64,000 nt of DNA from a virus. Location of the stretch: IMG/VR virus record IMGVR_UViG_3300042892_001857, positions 1 through 64,000 of that record; one strand, 5' to 3'. This document shows positions 1 to 7,976 of this stretch, one piece after another. Both the position numbers and the translations under genes were made by a program. The notes beneath the pieces were generated by a model. The model worked only from the letters and a program-made list of their open reading frames with translations. It searched no databases and had not been told where the DNA came from. Each line of letters begins with the position of its first letter. Position 1 is the stretch's first letter.

Positions 1-1
1 C

Positions 2-676
2 ATCGTTGTTTCTATTAAACCAAGATTTAATCATCATCTTAACCATATAGAATAAACCTTTGTTCTTGAATCGTCTTGATGTGGTATAAACAATTTTGTT
101 TGCCACATAAAACTTATTTGGTTTTATTTTTGAACTTAAATGATAATCCTCAGCGAACTTGTCATCCGGATTAAATCCTCCCAATGAATTGAATTCCTCT
201 AAATTAAATAACATAAATCCTCCAACCGCAAAGGGTGTGGAGAATTTGGTTAAGTATTGGATAACATCAAATGATTTGTACACATAATTGTAATCACCAT
301 CGTCAGTTCTCATTTTAGTTGTTGACAAATGATAATCATTTTCTTTCATAACTTCAACCATACAATTTAATAAACAATATTGGTTGATGAATATGTCGGC
401 ATCCAAAAATAAAACATAAGGAGTTTTTATCTTTTTGACACCATTGTTTCTGGCTTCAGCCGGAAATCCCCCTTTAACTATTTTTACATTGATGTTGGTA
501 TGGTATGAACCAAGAATACATTTCTGTGTGAATCCATCGTCCGTTGAAGAATCGGCAACCATTACATTTACACCTTTAATATTATTTTGCAAGTTTAACA
601 ATCCTAAAGTTTTCTTTATGATTAATCCCTCATTTTTACAGGGGATTACAATTGTTAAATCCTTACTTAAACTCAT
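2..676 (-). CDS. Family 2 glycosyltransferase, C-terminus beyond window edge
   Basis: The reverse strand from the ATG at 676 reads MSLSKDLTIVIPCKNEG, followed by ADSSTDDGF, GFPAEARNNG and LFLDAD. This is the GT-A fold N-terminal half of a family 2 glycosyltransferase. The DAD near residue 98 is the expected DxD metal and nucleotide-sugar site. About 225 codons are visible and the rest lies left of the window. The start overlaps the stop of the next gene upstream by ATGA, so the two are translationally coupled. Likely roles are sugar transfer to phage DNA, virion protein or host surface glycan; the sequence does not decide between these. Confidence 0.85.
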   Translation of the reverse strand, partial: MSLSKDLTIVIPCKNEGLIIKKTLGLLNLQNNIKGVNVMVADSSTDDGFTQKCILGSYHTNINVKIVKGGFPAEARNNGVKKIKTPYVLFLDADIFINQYCLLNCMVEVMKENDYHLSTTKMRTDDGDYNYVYKSFDVIQYLTKFSTPFAVGGFMLFNLEEFNSLGGFNPDDKFAEDYHLSSKIKPNKFYVANKIVYTTSRRFKNKGLFYMVKMMIKSWFNRNND

Positions 677-2265
677 ATACTTATATCATCTAATCTATAA
701 TTAACATTTTCATTTACAACACTATCATCAGGTGATGGATACCATCTGTCATCGGGGTCAAAGTCAGGTTTATCAATATGACTTTCAGATAATAATTCAT
801 TAAATATTCCTTCTAAATCATACTTACCATCCCTATTCATATGATTTTCAAATATTTCATCAACCCAACCTTCATCAATATCAACTAAATTAGCTAAATC
901 GACTTGAATTTTGGCTCCGGTGTCATTAAATTCATATACATTACCATAAAACTCTAACGCCGACTCAATTTCTTTCTGTAGAAAATCTACATAATCATTT
1001 GCGTCAGCATCATTTATCGCACCACCAATAGCATTTCTTATTTCCCAATCATCATCCACTTGTTTGATAGAATCTTCTAAATCTAAATCCTCATCTAATT
1101 CAACACCATCTCTTTCTGCCATTTTTCTAACAATATCCCACAATCTTTCTTCGGTTGGTTTGTCTACTGTATATTGGAAATAACTACCAAAATCTTCGTA
1201 ACCGTCTTGATTCCACAAATCCCAAGCATCACCAGCCATTATTTCAACAAAAATACTTGTTCTTGTTTGTTTTCCGGTTGTTCTATTAGTATAAGTACGA
1301 TAGGTACATCCATCAACATAATCATCAAAATCCTCAGGTTTAATTTCTAATGAGAATCCTGTTGGTAATGGTTCCATTTCAATAATACCCATCTTATCTA
1401 ACAATCGTTGCATAGGTCTTGACGAGAACAACTCCGGTCTATTTTGATACAATTCTTTGATTGTTTGTTCCGGTAAGTCAGACAATTTAAAATCCTGTTC
1501 TGATGCGTACTCCGTTCCAAATCCTTGAATTAAATAATCATCTTCTTCACCTTCACCACCTAACACGTAGAATAACGGTTGAATGTATTGATGGTATTCA
1601 TCTTTTGGTTTTGAGTTCTTAACACCCTTCAACTGATACATAATACCATCCTCACCAATTGCCGCAGTTAGAACTGATTTGTTTAATTTATATTTGTTGT
1701 TAATCGGAATTACTTGTCTTAATGAATAAAGATATCCATAAGAACTTCTTCCACAATGTCCCATTCTATTACATTCTTCTGATGAGTTTTTTGTATTCAA
1801 ATCAGCCCAATAAAACCCATTTCCATTTTCATCAGTGAAATCTAATATAGTTGGGTTTTGTTCTTTATAATTAATATCACCCTGTCCAATTTCCAAATTA
1901 TCGTGCCATTCTTTTGACTGTAAAACCAAGTCAACAAAAGGTAAATCTTTATATTCGCCCAAATTACCGTTTAAACCAACCCGAACCCAATCCATAATAG
2001 ATTGGATACCACTCTGTTTCATTCTTAAAACACCATTGTTATTCATTTGGTCTATTAATTCAGAACCCGTTTTTACTTGATTACCCAACCTTCCACTACT
2101 ATATTGTTGGAACTCCATCATTTTTTTTGCCATCCAAACCGATAACGGACCACACAATTTATCTAATAGGTCAGCATTATCCTCATTAAAACCAATCTTA
2201 TCCATTAAGATTTTTTTCTTTGAAGCCTCAGTAATAATTTGTTTTATACTTTCTAATAATTTCAT
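673..2265 (-). CDS. PcfJ-like protein with [IL]xE N-terminal leader
   Basis: 530 residues. The leader MKLLESIKQIITEA ends in ITE at residues 11-13, the form shared by many genes here and matching T4 prohead protease sites. The middle (about residues 150-230) has CNRMGHCGR, then SLRQ, then a QLKG-VKN element. This order resembles PcfJ-like domains (HCV...Y...lR...Q.KG..N) but is divergent. The C-terminal half is very acidic. An ATATTTATAG box sits 4 bp before the ATG. No enzymatic function is assigned. It is a candidate packaged or injected protein by its leader only. Confidence 0.75.
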   Translation of the reverse strand: MKLLESIKQIITEASKKKILMDKIGFNEDNADLLDKLCGPLSVWMAKKMMEFQQYSSGRLGNQVKTGSELIDQMNNNGVLRMKQSGIQSIMDWVRVGLNGNLGEYKDLPFVDLVLQSKEWHDNLEIGQGDINYKEQNPTILDFTDENGNGFYWADLNTKNSSEECNRMGHCGRSSYGYLYSLRQVIPINNKYKLNKSVLTAAIGEDGIMYQLKGVKNSKPKDEYHQYIQPLFYVLGGEGEEDDYLIQGFGTEYASEQDFKLSDLPEQTIKELYQNRPELFSSRPMQRLLDKMGIIEMEPLPTGFSLEIKPEDFDDYVDGCTYRTYTNRTTGKQTRTSIFVEIMAGDAWDLWNQDGYEDFGSYFQYTVDKPTEERLWDIVRKMAERDGVELDEDLDLEDSIKQVDDDWEIRNAIGGAINDADANDYVDFLQKEIESALEFYGNVYEFNDTGAKIQVDLANLVDIDEGWVDEIFENHMNRDGKYDLEGIFNELLSESHIDKPDFDPDDRWYPSPDDSVVNENVNYRLDDISI

Positions 2266-2269
2266 ACCT

Positions 2270-2279
2270 CTATAAATAT
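2270..2279 (-). promoter_or_regulatory. ATATTTATAG box (putative late promoter)
   Basis: On the minus strand ATATTTATAG lies 4 bp before the ATG of the gene ending at 673. The same box recurs before most genes with [IL]xE leaders. If it is a -10 element the mRNA would be nearly leaderless. Confidence 0.55.
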
Positions 2280-2302
2280 AACAAAAACAAATAATGGTTA
2301 CG

Positions 2303-2312
2303 ATATTTATAG
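2303..2312 (+). promoter_or_regulatory. ATATTTATAG box (putative late promoter)
   Basis: ATATTTATAG lies 12 bp before the ATG at 2325. Spacing and sequence match the boxes before 7482, 13502, 17928 and 42721. Confidence 0.5.
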
Positions 2313-2324
2313 TAAAACATTATT

Positions 2325-2912
2325 ATGAAAAACATTTTATTAGTATTAATTACCCTAATCACATTCACATCATTTTCACAAAAAGTATTAAGAGATAGTA
2401 TTGTGGTTAAAACACCAATGTTTGAGATTGTATATTCAGAGAAGTTGGAACAACCTAAATTTATTCGTTACACCGTTCAATGTCCAAATGGAACTGCGTC
2501 AAGAACCGGGATGGACTTTTATGTTTGTGATTCAATTAAAACATCTGACGCTAAAGATTACGAAAAAAACCCTTACGATAAAGGTCATTTAGCTCCCGCG
2601 GCCGACTTTAATTGTGATAAAGAAACTCTATTCAAAACATTCACTTACCTGAATTGTTCTCTACAACAAGAGAACCTTAACAGAACAACGTGGAGATTAC
2701 TTGAAGTAAGAGAACGAGAACTATCAAAAACACATAAAGTAGTTGTAGTTGAAATCAGATGTATCTTCGGTCCAAAATCAATTAAGTTACCGTCCGGAGC
2801 AACCGTTCCAACAGCATATAGAAAAACAATTAACTATGATGGGAAGATAGAAGTATATTACTTCAAAAATGAAAAACCAACTTCAACTGACTTTACAAAA
2901 TATAAGATATAA
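2325..2912 (+). CDS. Secreted DNA/RNA non-specific endonuclease (NUC1-type)
   Basis: 195 residues. Residues 1-19 form a signal peptide ending in FSQ, typical of Bacteroidota export signals. The catalytic motif DKGHLAPAADF (residues 85-95) matches the DRGH motif of beta-beta-alpha-metal nucleases, with H88 as general base. The following QQENLNRTTW supplies the expected Asn and Trp of the family. It should cut DNA or RNA without strong specificity in the periplasm or outside the cell. It stands alone on the plus strand with its own box at 2303 and a terminator after it. Possible roles are host DNA scavenging after lysis or attack on extracellular DNA in biofilm. Confidence 0.88.
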   Translation: MKNILLVLITLITFTSFSQKVLRDSIVVKTPMFEIVYSEKLEQPKFIRYTVQCPNGTASRTGMDFYVCDSIKTSDAKDYEKNPYDKGHLAPAADFNCDKETLFKTFTYLNCSLQQENLNRTTWRLLEVRERELSKTHKVVVVEIRCIFGPKSIKLPSGATVPTAYRKTINYDGKIEVYYFKNEKPTSTDFTKYKI

Positions 2913-2940
2913 AAAAACCCTCCATAATGAGGGTTTTTTA
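2911..2940. terminator. Bidirectional terminator
   Basis: A 6-bp stem ACCCTC/GAGGGT (2917-2922 and 2929-2934) is flanked by A and T runs. It separates the convergent genes ending at 2912 and 2938. Confidence 0.8.
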
Positions 2941-3240
2941 TACTGTAAATTTAAAATGATTAGTTCCGTTAAAATCAAATGAAGCTATTACATCAACGTT
3001 TCCACCCCATAGATAATCCACATAAAAACACATATCGTAATATAATGAATCAACATTGGGAAATGAAATTACAATTTCACATTTTTGTGGGATATAATTA
3101 AGTTCCGCTCTCATTCTACCATCCACCCCTCGACATTGATAATAGTTAGAGACTAACTCAGCACTAATACCAACTCTATGATAGAGGTTAGGGTGTTGGT
3201 GTTCCAACATTTTTTTAAAGTAATTAATCTTTTGATTCAT
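2938..3240 (-). CDS. Hypothetical protein
   Basis: Start taken at the ATG at 3240 (MNQKINYF); the reading frame is open five codons further, but only with a TTG. About 100 residues, soluble, with an N-terminal helix and a C-terminal beta-rich part (EIVISFPNVDS, VDVIASFDF). It overlaps the end of the upstream gene by 17 bp, so it is probably the last gene of the operon starting at 4502. No family recognised. Confidence 0.7.
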   Translation of the reverse strand: MNQKINYFKKMLEHQHPNLYHRVGISAELVSNYYQCRGVDGRMRAELNYIPQKCEIVISFPNVDSLYYDMCFYVDYLWGGNVDVIASFDFNGTNHFKFTV

Positions 3241-3781
3241 TACTAACCCAATCAATCTTAGGACAATATTTATTATACTTCGCCTTAATAAATTCTGTAG
3301 TTAGATTAACTTTGGTTTTTTCATAAATCCATTTCTTTTCTGTTTCAGAATAATAGGACTTATCAGTTGTAGAATATTCTCTCAAATGTTTAACACCTTC
3401 AATCACTCCGATAACAATAAGACCTGTCCAAAATAAACAACCACCAACTACCAAAAATTCAAACAAAGTGTTTTTCTCAACTTTAATGAATAAGGCAAGT
3501 ATTGCCGAGATTAAAGTCGCAAGAATAAATAATGCAATGTAAACACCAACACTAATACCTAATCTTTCACCGGTCTTTCTATCCCCATTGCTATAATTTT
3601 TATCAAACAAATCATAAACAACCACCGGGATTGATATTAATGTGTATGGAATGATTGTTAAATACATCAACACTACTTTCCAAAAGTATGGACATAAGTT
3701 GTTTGGTAACCCTTGGTATTCACTAACACCATAAAACCATTTGTATAGTCTTGAACTAACTGAATTTTTATTTAATCTCAT
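3224..3781 (-). CDS. Membrane protein, three predicted TM helices
   Basis: 185 residues. Hydrophobic segments are near residues 35-60, 72-98 and 105-127. The N-terminus is basic with YKWFYG and an LCPYFWK motif, and the C-terminal 50 residues are polar. The start overlaps the upstream stop as ATGA. No family recognised. Confidence 0.8.
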   Translation of the reverse strand: MRLNKNSVSSRLYKWFYGVSEYQGLPNNLCPYFWKVVLMYLTIIPYTLISIPVVVYDLFDKNYSNGDRKTGERLGISVGVYIALFILATLISAILALFIKVEKNTLFEFLVVGGCLFWTGLIVIGVIEGVKHLREYSTTDKSYYSETEKKWIYEKTKVNLTTEFIKAKYNKYCPKIDWVSNESKD

Positions 3782-4146
3782 AATCCTAATTTTTCTCTTG
3801 TTGTTATTTTATACTTAGACTTTGCAATTTTGTCTTTAAATAATTGTTCAATTATTTTTGTGGATTTATACCAAATTGGTACTAAACCTACATCACTTAT
3901 GTAGTATGGAAATATAATACTATACTGTGTTTGATTTATATTAGGAGTGTTTGACCTATAAGAAGCTTTAAGTTTAAACTTATCGTTCCATTTTTTATCT
4001 ACCTCGTACTCAACCTCATACTTTTCCACCATCTCTAAAATGTCAGAATCGTTTGGGGGTATACCAAATTCAAATAAATTAACTATTTCCACCGCCACTA
4101 AAACTATTGACACAATAATTACTAATATTACTAAAAGTGTTATCAT
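3778..4146 (-). CDS. Small single-TM protein, tandem paralogue A
   Basis: 122 residues, one N-terminal TM helix followed by a soluble domain. It is clearly related to the next gene upstream (4143-4502): both have a GxPPxDxD motif after the helix, then Y-[IY]-x-D-V-G-x-[IV]-P-x-WYKS, and both end in EKLGL. This is a tandem duplication with strong divergence. Overlaps are 4 bp on both sides. Function unknown. Confidence 0.8.
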   Translation of the reverse strand: MITLLVILVIIVSIVLVAVEIVNLFEFGIPPNDSDILEMVEKYEVEYEVDKKWNDKFKLKASYRSNTPNINQTQYSIIFPYYISDVGLVPIWYKSTKIIEQLFKDKIAKSKYKITTREKLGL

Positions 4147-4502
4147 AATCCTAATTTTTCTTTTTTTGTTTTACTACTATTCGCACCCAACTCAACATAT
4201 AATTTTTGAATCTCACCATACGACTTATACCATCTTGGTATTGTACCGACATCATTAATATAACAACCCATTAAAACAGTTTTTAAACTATTTGAGATAA
4301 ACGGGTTACCATTTGAACGTAACATACTATCCGGTTTAGCACCATCTAAAAGTGATGGGTTACTTTTTTTAACTTTCTCAAGGAACTCTAAAACATCCTC
4401 ATCTTTTGGTGGGTACCCACATACGTTAATGTTGACTAACTCAAACGACACGAAGAGAATTAAATCTATAATCAATAATCCTACCAATACTAATCCTAAC
4501 AT
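4143..4502 (-). CDS. Small single-TM protein, tandem paralogue B
   Basis: 119 residues, one N-terminal TM helix, then GYPPKDEDVLEFLEK and INDVGTIPRWYKS, which align with paralogue A. The shared WYKS segment and KLGL end suggest a conserved interaction surface. First gene after a terminator-like hairpin at 4525-4555. Confidence 0.8.
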   Translation of the reverse strand: MLGLVLVGLLIIDLILFVSFELVNINVCGYPPKDEDVLEFLEKVKKSNPSLLDGAKPDSMLRSNGNPFISNSLKTVLMGCYINDVGTIPRWYKSYGEIQKLYVELGANSSKTKKEKLGL

Positions 4503-4524
4503 AATTTTTTTTTATTTTATTATA

Positions 4525-4555
4525 GGAAAAGGAGTAATTATCTCACCCCTTTTCC
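4525..4555 (-). terminator. Probable terminator
   Basis: GGAAAAGG (4525-4532) pairs with CCTTTTCC (4548-4555). On the minus strand an A/T-rich tract with T runs follows. It lies just after the SPFH gene stop at 4566. Confidence 0.6.
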
Positions 4556-4565
4556 ATTATTAATA

Positions 4566-5405
4566 TTATTTTAATCCGTACATTGTGTTTGCTCCGGAAG
4601 CCAATTGAGTACTTGGAAGTGCTCCATCCCATTTCTCAATCCATTGTTGTTGTAACAACATTGGTGTTAAAGTAGATTGTCTCAACTTGTTTGATTCTGC
4701 CTCAGCTCTTGCGTTTGTTAACAAAGCCTCAGCGTCCCCTTGTGCTTTCGCCACTTTAATCTTAGCTTGAGCTGTCGCAGTCTGTACTTGATTCTCCGCG
4801 GTTAATGCCGCCTGTACCGCGTTGTTCTTAGCGTTAATTGCATTCTTGAACGATGTTGGGTATTCTAAATTAGACGTAAATTGATTCACAATAAATCCTT
4901 CTTTAACAACCTGTGATTCTAACAACTTTCTTACTTCAACTTCAAACAGTGCTCTATTAGAGATTAATTGTTCTGCGGTATACTTATTGGTCGCCAATCG
5001 GAATGCGTCGTAAATAGCCGTCTTTAAGAAACCTTCCTCTAACTCCGGTAACGTTCTTCTATACTTCGCAAAGATTGAAGGAGCTTTATCGGCACTTACA
5101 GAGTAGTTTAAGATAGGAGATACTCTGAACTCGGAACCATCTTTTGTATTAACCGTGAAAGAGTTGTCCCCATCCTCAGTATTCTTATACTCTTTGTGTT
5201 GGATAAAAGTTGGAAACTCATAAACCTTTGTTGTAACAGGATTATAAAATACCCATCCTGTACACGCTGTTACGTTATTGACACCTTTACCGGAACCATA
5301 CATATCAACTTTAACCCCTACGTGTCCTGCATCAATTACTTCACACGAATTAAATACTGCTAAAAACAATACCACTACACCCACAATCGCTAAAATTCTT
5401 TTCAT
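4566..5405 (-). CDS. SPFH/prohibitin-like lipoprotein
   Basis: 279 residues. A hydrophobic N-terminus ends in FNSC (C21), a probable lipobox. GHVGVKVDMYG starts an SPFH/Band-7 domain spanning about residues 25-200, followed by an Ala/Glu-rich coiled coil (AQGDAEALLTNARAEAES) typical of prohibitins and HflK/C. The family forms ring-like membrane scaffolds that regulate FtsH-type proteases. Anchoring by lipid rather than a TM helix would place it outside the inner membrane. It has its own Bacteroidota-type promoter at 5445-5474, so it is likely expressed early. Confidence 0.85.
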   Translation of the reverse strand: MKRILAIVGVVVLFLAVFNSCEVIDAGHVGVKVDMYGSGKGVNNVTACTGWVFYNPVTTKVYEFPTFIQHKEYKNTEDGDNSFTVNTKDGSEFRVSPILNYSVSADKAPSIFAKYRRTLPELEEGFLKTAIYDAFRLATNKYTAEQLISNRALFEVEVRKLLESQVVKEGFIVNQFTSNLEYPTSFKNAINAKNNAVQAALTAENQVQTATAQAKIKVAKAQGDAEALLTNARAEAESNKLRQSTLTPMLLQQQWIEKWDGALPSTQLASGANTMYGLK

Positions 5406-5444
5406 TTTTTTACTTTTTTAAATTATTATTTTTTAATTAGAGTA

Positions 5445-5474
5445 CAAAGATACTCAATTTTGTTTAACATACAA
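5445..5474 (-). promoter_or_regulatory. Bacteroidota-type promoter
   Basis: On the minus strand TTG (5472-5474), 19 bp, then TATCTTTG (5445-5452). This matches the host -33/-7 consensus TTG-N19-TAnnTTTG. The SPFH start codon is 39 bp downstream. Confidence 0.75.
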
Positions 5475-5480
5475 TTTTTT

Positions 5481-5711
5481 TTATTCTTTTTTTTCCTCAC
5501 TACTAAAAACACCTTTCATATTCTTCAAGAACATTACAATGTTATCCCCAAAATAAAGGATTGGTCCAACTGTTATCAACGCCAACAATAAAACCCCACC
5601 ATAGAAAATATAGGTGTCAGATAAATCCATAAGATAGAACGATAAGTTAATCAATTCAACCCAAACAAACAACACAACTAATACTCCTAAAAACTTTAAT
5701 AAACTTTTCAT
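5481..5711 (-). CDS. Small two-TM membrane protein
   Basis: 76 residues with hydrophobic segments at about 5-28 and 32-53 and a charged tail ending SSEEKKE. It is 5 bp after the next small two-TM gene and has similar size and topology. Function unknown; phage accessory membrane proteins of this kind are common near SPFH genes. Confidence 0.7.
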   Translation of the reverse strand: MKSLLKFLGVLVVLFVWVELINLSFYLMDLSDTYIFYGGVLLLALITVGPILYFGDNIVMFLKNMKGVFSSEEKKE

Positions 5712-5716
5712 ATCTT

Positions 5717-5965
5717 TTATTTTTTAAACATTTTTTTTAAATACACCACCATTTTTGATAAATTATCTTTTACAACATTTAATAGTGTGTGGAAATTATT
5801 TTTAACATAATAAACAACACACAATAGAGATAGACAAAGGATAAAAACACCCAAATAGTTTTGCCAATCAACTTTTTGATTAAGAAGATTAAGACCAATA
5901 ATTGTGGTCGTAAACCAAGCCATCCATAACACAAATCTAAATACAAACTTTAATAAATCTTCCAT
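5717..5965 (-). CDS. Small two-TM membrane protein
   Basis: 82 residues, hydrophobic segments at about 7-27 and 36-55, lysine-rich C-terminus. It sits between the alarmone hydrolase gene and another two-TM gene with gaps of 4-5 bp, so all three are probably cotranscribed. Not recognised. Confidence 0.7.
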   Translation of the reverse strand: MEDLLKFVFRFVLWMAWFTTTIIGLNLLNQKVDWQNYLGVFILCLSLLCVVYYVKNNFHTLLNVVKDNLSKMVVYLKKMFKK

Positions 5966-5969
5966 ATTT

Positions 5970-6485
5970 TTAATCTCTAAATAAATTATTCAAATAATGG
6001 AACACATCCCCATATACATTGTACTCGTTCATATCATACCCCAACTGACGGATGAACTCGGGGTTTTCTTTTTTATACATCTCAAACATACGAGATTTAG
6101 TCATCTTACCATACTGAACGTTCGCAATTCTATCACATAGTTTCACAAACACAGCTCCCGGAGTATTTCTAATACCCTCATAGTATCTGTCTCCCGCTCT
6201 CTCTTTACGATTCTTACCTTTGTCGTTGGTAACTGCGTAAACGATATCAGCAACTTCATCTCCTAATTGATTTTTTACATCATTATAAGATACTCGTGTG
6301 TCTTCTATTGTATCGTGAGCCCAAACAGCTTTACCACAATAATCATTTAACTCCTCATCTAATAGGTGTTGAAAATCCTCATACACATTGTTCACCATTC
6401 GTAGGTGAAATTCATACGGCAAATATCTGTCGTAGAAATGATTTGTTTTACGGTGTTGTTCAATACACCAATCTACGTAGTTCAT
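5970..6485 (-). CDS. HD-domain (p)ppGpp hydrolase, MESH1/SpoT-like
   Basis: 171 residues, the size of a small alarmone hydrolase. Metal-binding residues are visible in family order: H27 (YEFH), H57-D58 and E61-D62 in WAHDTIEDT, then VTNDKGKNRKER, and D118 in VKLCDRIAN. These match the HDxxED and KLaDR-x-N motifs of SpoT/MESH1 hydrolase domains. No synthetase domain is present. The expected reaction is removal of the 3'-pyrophosphate from ppGpp, which would relieve host stringent response during infection. Last recognisable enzyme of an operon starting near 7424. Confidence 0.85.
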   Translation of the reverse strand: MNYVDWCIEQHRKTNHFYDRYLPYEFHLRMVNNVYEDFQHLLDEELNDYCGKAVWAHDTIEDTRVSYNDVKNQLGDEVADIVYAVTNDKGKNRKERAGDRYYEGIRNTPGAVFVKLCDRIANVQYGKMTKSRMFEMYKKENPEFIRQLGYDMNEYNVYGDVFHYLNNLFRD

Positions 6486-6486
6486 A

Positions 6487-6690
6487 TTATTTTTGAATTA
6501 ACATATTCGTATTCGCCATTGGTACTCTTAACACCGGAACTTTTTGTTCTCCTTGTATTTGCATTACCTCGTAATACCCGTTCTCAACTTTTACTGTTGG
6601 AACATCTTTAAAGTTTAGTAATTCCATTCCTCTAAACCCTTCTTTAAGTACAGCTGTTTTCTCTGTACTATTAAACACTAATGTTTGCAT
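6487..6690 (-). CDS. Hypothetical small protein
   Basis: 67 residues from the ATG at 6690 (MQTLVFNS); an ATG at 6699 would add three residues. Beta-rich (YYEVMQIQGEQKVPVLRVPM). It is 1 bp before the alarmone hydrolase start. No family recognised. Confidence 0.65.
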   Translation of the reverse strand: MQTLVFNSTEKTAVLKEGFRGMELLNFKDVPTVKVENGYYEVMQIQGEQKVPVLRVPMANTNMLIQK

Positions 6691-6692
6691 AT

Positions 6693-7424
6693 TTACCATT
6701 TTATTTTATTTTTTATTCTTGTTATTAAACTTTCTTTTTCAACTCTTTGTCTTTGTTCTATAGAATAACTCATTTGTTGTCCACCACCAATATATTGATT
6801 CATCGTTTCTCTCTTTCTAGAATCAACATCATACCTTAATTGTAGAATTTCACCGTGTTCTCCATTTTTTTCCATTCTAGAATATGGGTGGTCACTCAAA
6901 ACAGTTTTTCTTGTTACTCTATCATATTCTCTATATCTTGTAACCCATTCTTTCATTTGTTGAATTCTTGGGTGATTAAGAATCACATCTTGAGCTGAGA
7001 AAAATCTACCGTTAGCCGCCATAGTAACATATTCATATAACAAATCCAAATAAGTTTTTCTAATTGTTCTATGTGGTGTGATGATAATAATATTGAAATT
7101 AATCATAGTAGTCAAGTCATACCATCTTAATACTTCATCCGTTGATTCCATAATAGCCCCAATAAGAACTTCAGTTTGATTATATTCTTCTTTCATTTTA
7201 TAAACAAAACAATAGTTCCCAACACCCCAATACTTTGTGAAATAAAACTCTGACAACATTGTTCTTTCTTGGTTAATGTAAGGTCCTAAATTCATATCCA
7301 AAATTCCATTAACTACTTTGGTTACCTTATCTTGGTCCTCACGGAAATTCCTGTTCCAATCGGGGTTAATTCTATAACCTCGGGAAACTAAATCTAAATC
7401 ATCATATAATGCTTGTCGTGCCAT
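6693..7424 (-). CDS. Hypothetical protein
   Basis: 243 residues from the ATG at 7424 (MARQALYDDL). Longer reading needs a TTG and would run through the promoter box at 7431. Features: acidic N-terminus, central hydrophobic beta segment INFNIIIITPHRT, C-terminal Arg/Gln-rich stretch with a final basic RIKNKIKW. Soluble. First gene of the operon leading to the alarmone hydrolase. No family recognised. Confidence 0.75.
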   Translation of the reverse strand: MARQALYDDLDLVSRGYRINPDWNRNFREDQDKVTKVVNGILDMNLGPYINQERTMLSEFYFTKYWGVGNYCFVYKMKEEYNQTEVLIGAIMESTDEVLRWYDLTTMINFNIIIITPHRTIRKTYLDLLYEYVTMAANGRFFSAQDVILNHPRIQQMKEWVTRYREYDRVTRKTVLSDHPYSRMEKNGEHGEILQLRYDVDSRKRETMNQYIGGGQQMSYSIEQRQRVEKESLITRIKNKIKW

Positions 7425-7430
7425 ATGAGG

Positions 7431-7438
7431 CAAATATA
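7431..7438 (-). promoter_or_regulatory. TATATTTG -7 element
   Basis: TATATTTG on the minus strand fits the Bacteroidota -7 consensus TAnnTTTG and lies 6 bp before the ATG at 7424. No TTG is seen at the usual distance, so the call is weaker than at 5445 or 16028. Confidence 0.4.
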
Positions 7439-7459
7439 GACATTTTTTTTTAATCCGTC

Positions 7460-7469
7460 ATATTTATTA
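7460..7469 (+). promoter_or_regulatory. ATATTTATTA box (putative late promoter)
   Basis: ATATTTATTA, 12 bp before the ATG at 7482. Confidence 0.5.
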
Positions 7470-7481
7470 TAAAAAACTTTT

Positions 7482-7976
7482 ATGAGCGCAAGTATCTTTG
7501 ACACAATACCCGACAAAACCCTATTTAAGTTCATTAAAATGGTGATGGAAGAGGTTGATTTTGAAACGTTGGAATCATCCCAAGATTATGAATTACAAGA
7601 AGGTGTTGAAACTATTGAATCGACTCTTGGAATTAGAGGTAACGATAGCTCACTTGATTGTGATTACATTTATAATGTTTGGAAATTGAATGAAGATTTG
7701 TTTGAAGAAGATAGATTAACCAACAACCTTAATAAACCAACATTTAAAAAAGTAGAATTTGATTGGTATTTGTGGGAAACTCAGTGGGTTAAACAAACAT
7801 ATAGACATCAAATTGAAACTTATAGCTCAGAAAAAGGTGATATATTTAACTACGCTCGTGGAATGAATCAAGAGGGTGACTACTCAGTTTGGGATGGAGA
7901 TTTGATTGACACCGACATTTATAATTCTGAGACTACTGACGATTCTATTGATGACACTACCTTTAGAATTGTTTAA
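7482..7976 (+). CDS. Acidic hypothetical protein
   Basis: 164 residues, strongly acidic, with a Trp/Tyr-rich centre (FDWYLWETQWVKQTYRHQ). It has its own ATATTTATTA box and converges with the next gene, overlapping it by 4 bp. It opens a run of single-gene units encoding acidic orphan proteins to 14.2 kb. Function unknown. Confidence 0.75.
   Translation: MSASIFDTIPDKTLFKFIKMVMEEVDFETLESSQDYELQEGVETIESTLGIRGNDSSLDCDYIYNVWKLNEDLFEEDRLTNNLNKPTFKKVEFDWYLWETQWVKQTYRHQIETYSSEKGDIFNYARGMNQEGDYSVWDGDLIDTDIYNSETTDDSIDDTTFRIV

Noticed and set aside
2263-2275. Shine-Dalgarno-like AGAGG before the 2265 start
   Set aside because: It is 1 bp from the ATG and is part of the ATATTTATAG box; neighbouring genes have no such purine run, as expected for Bacteroidota.
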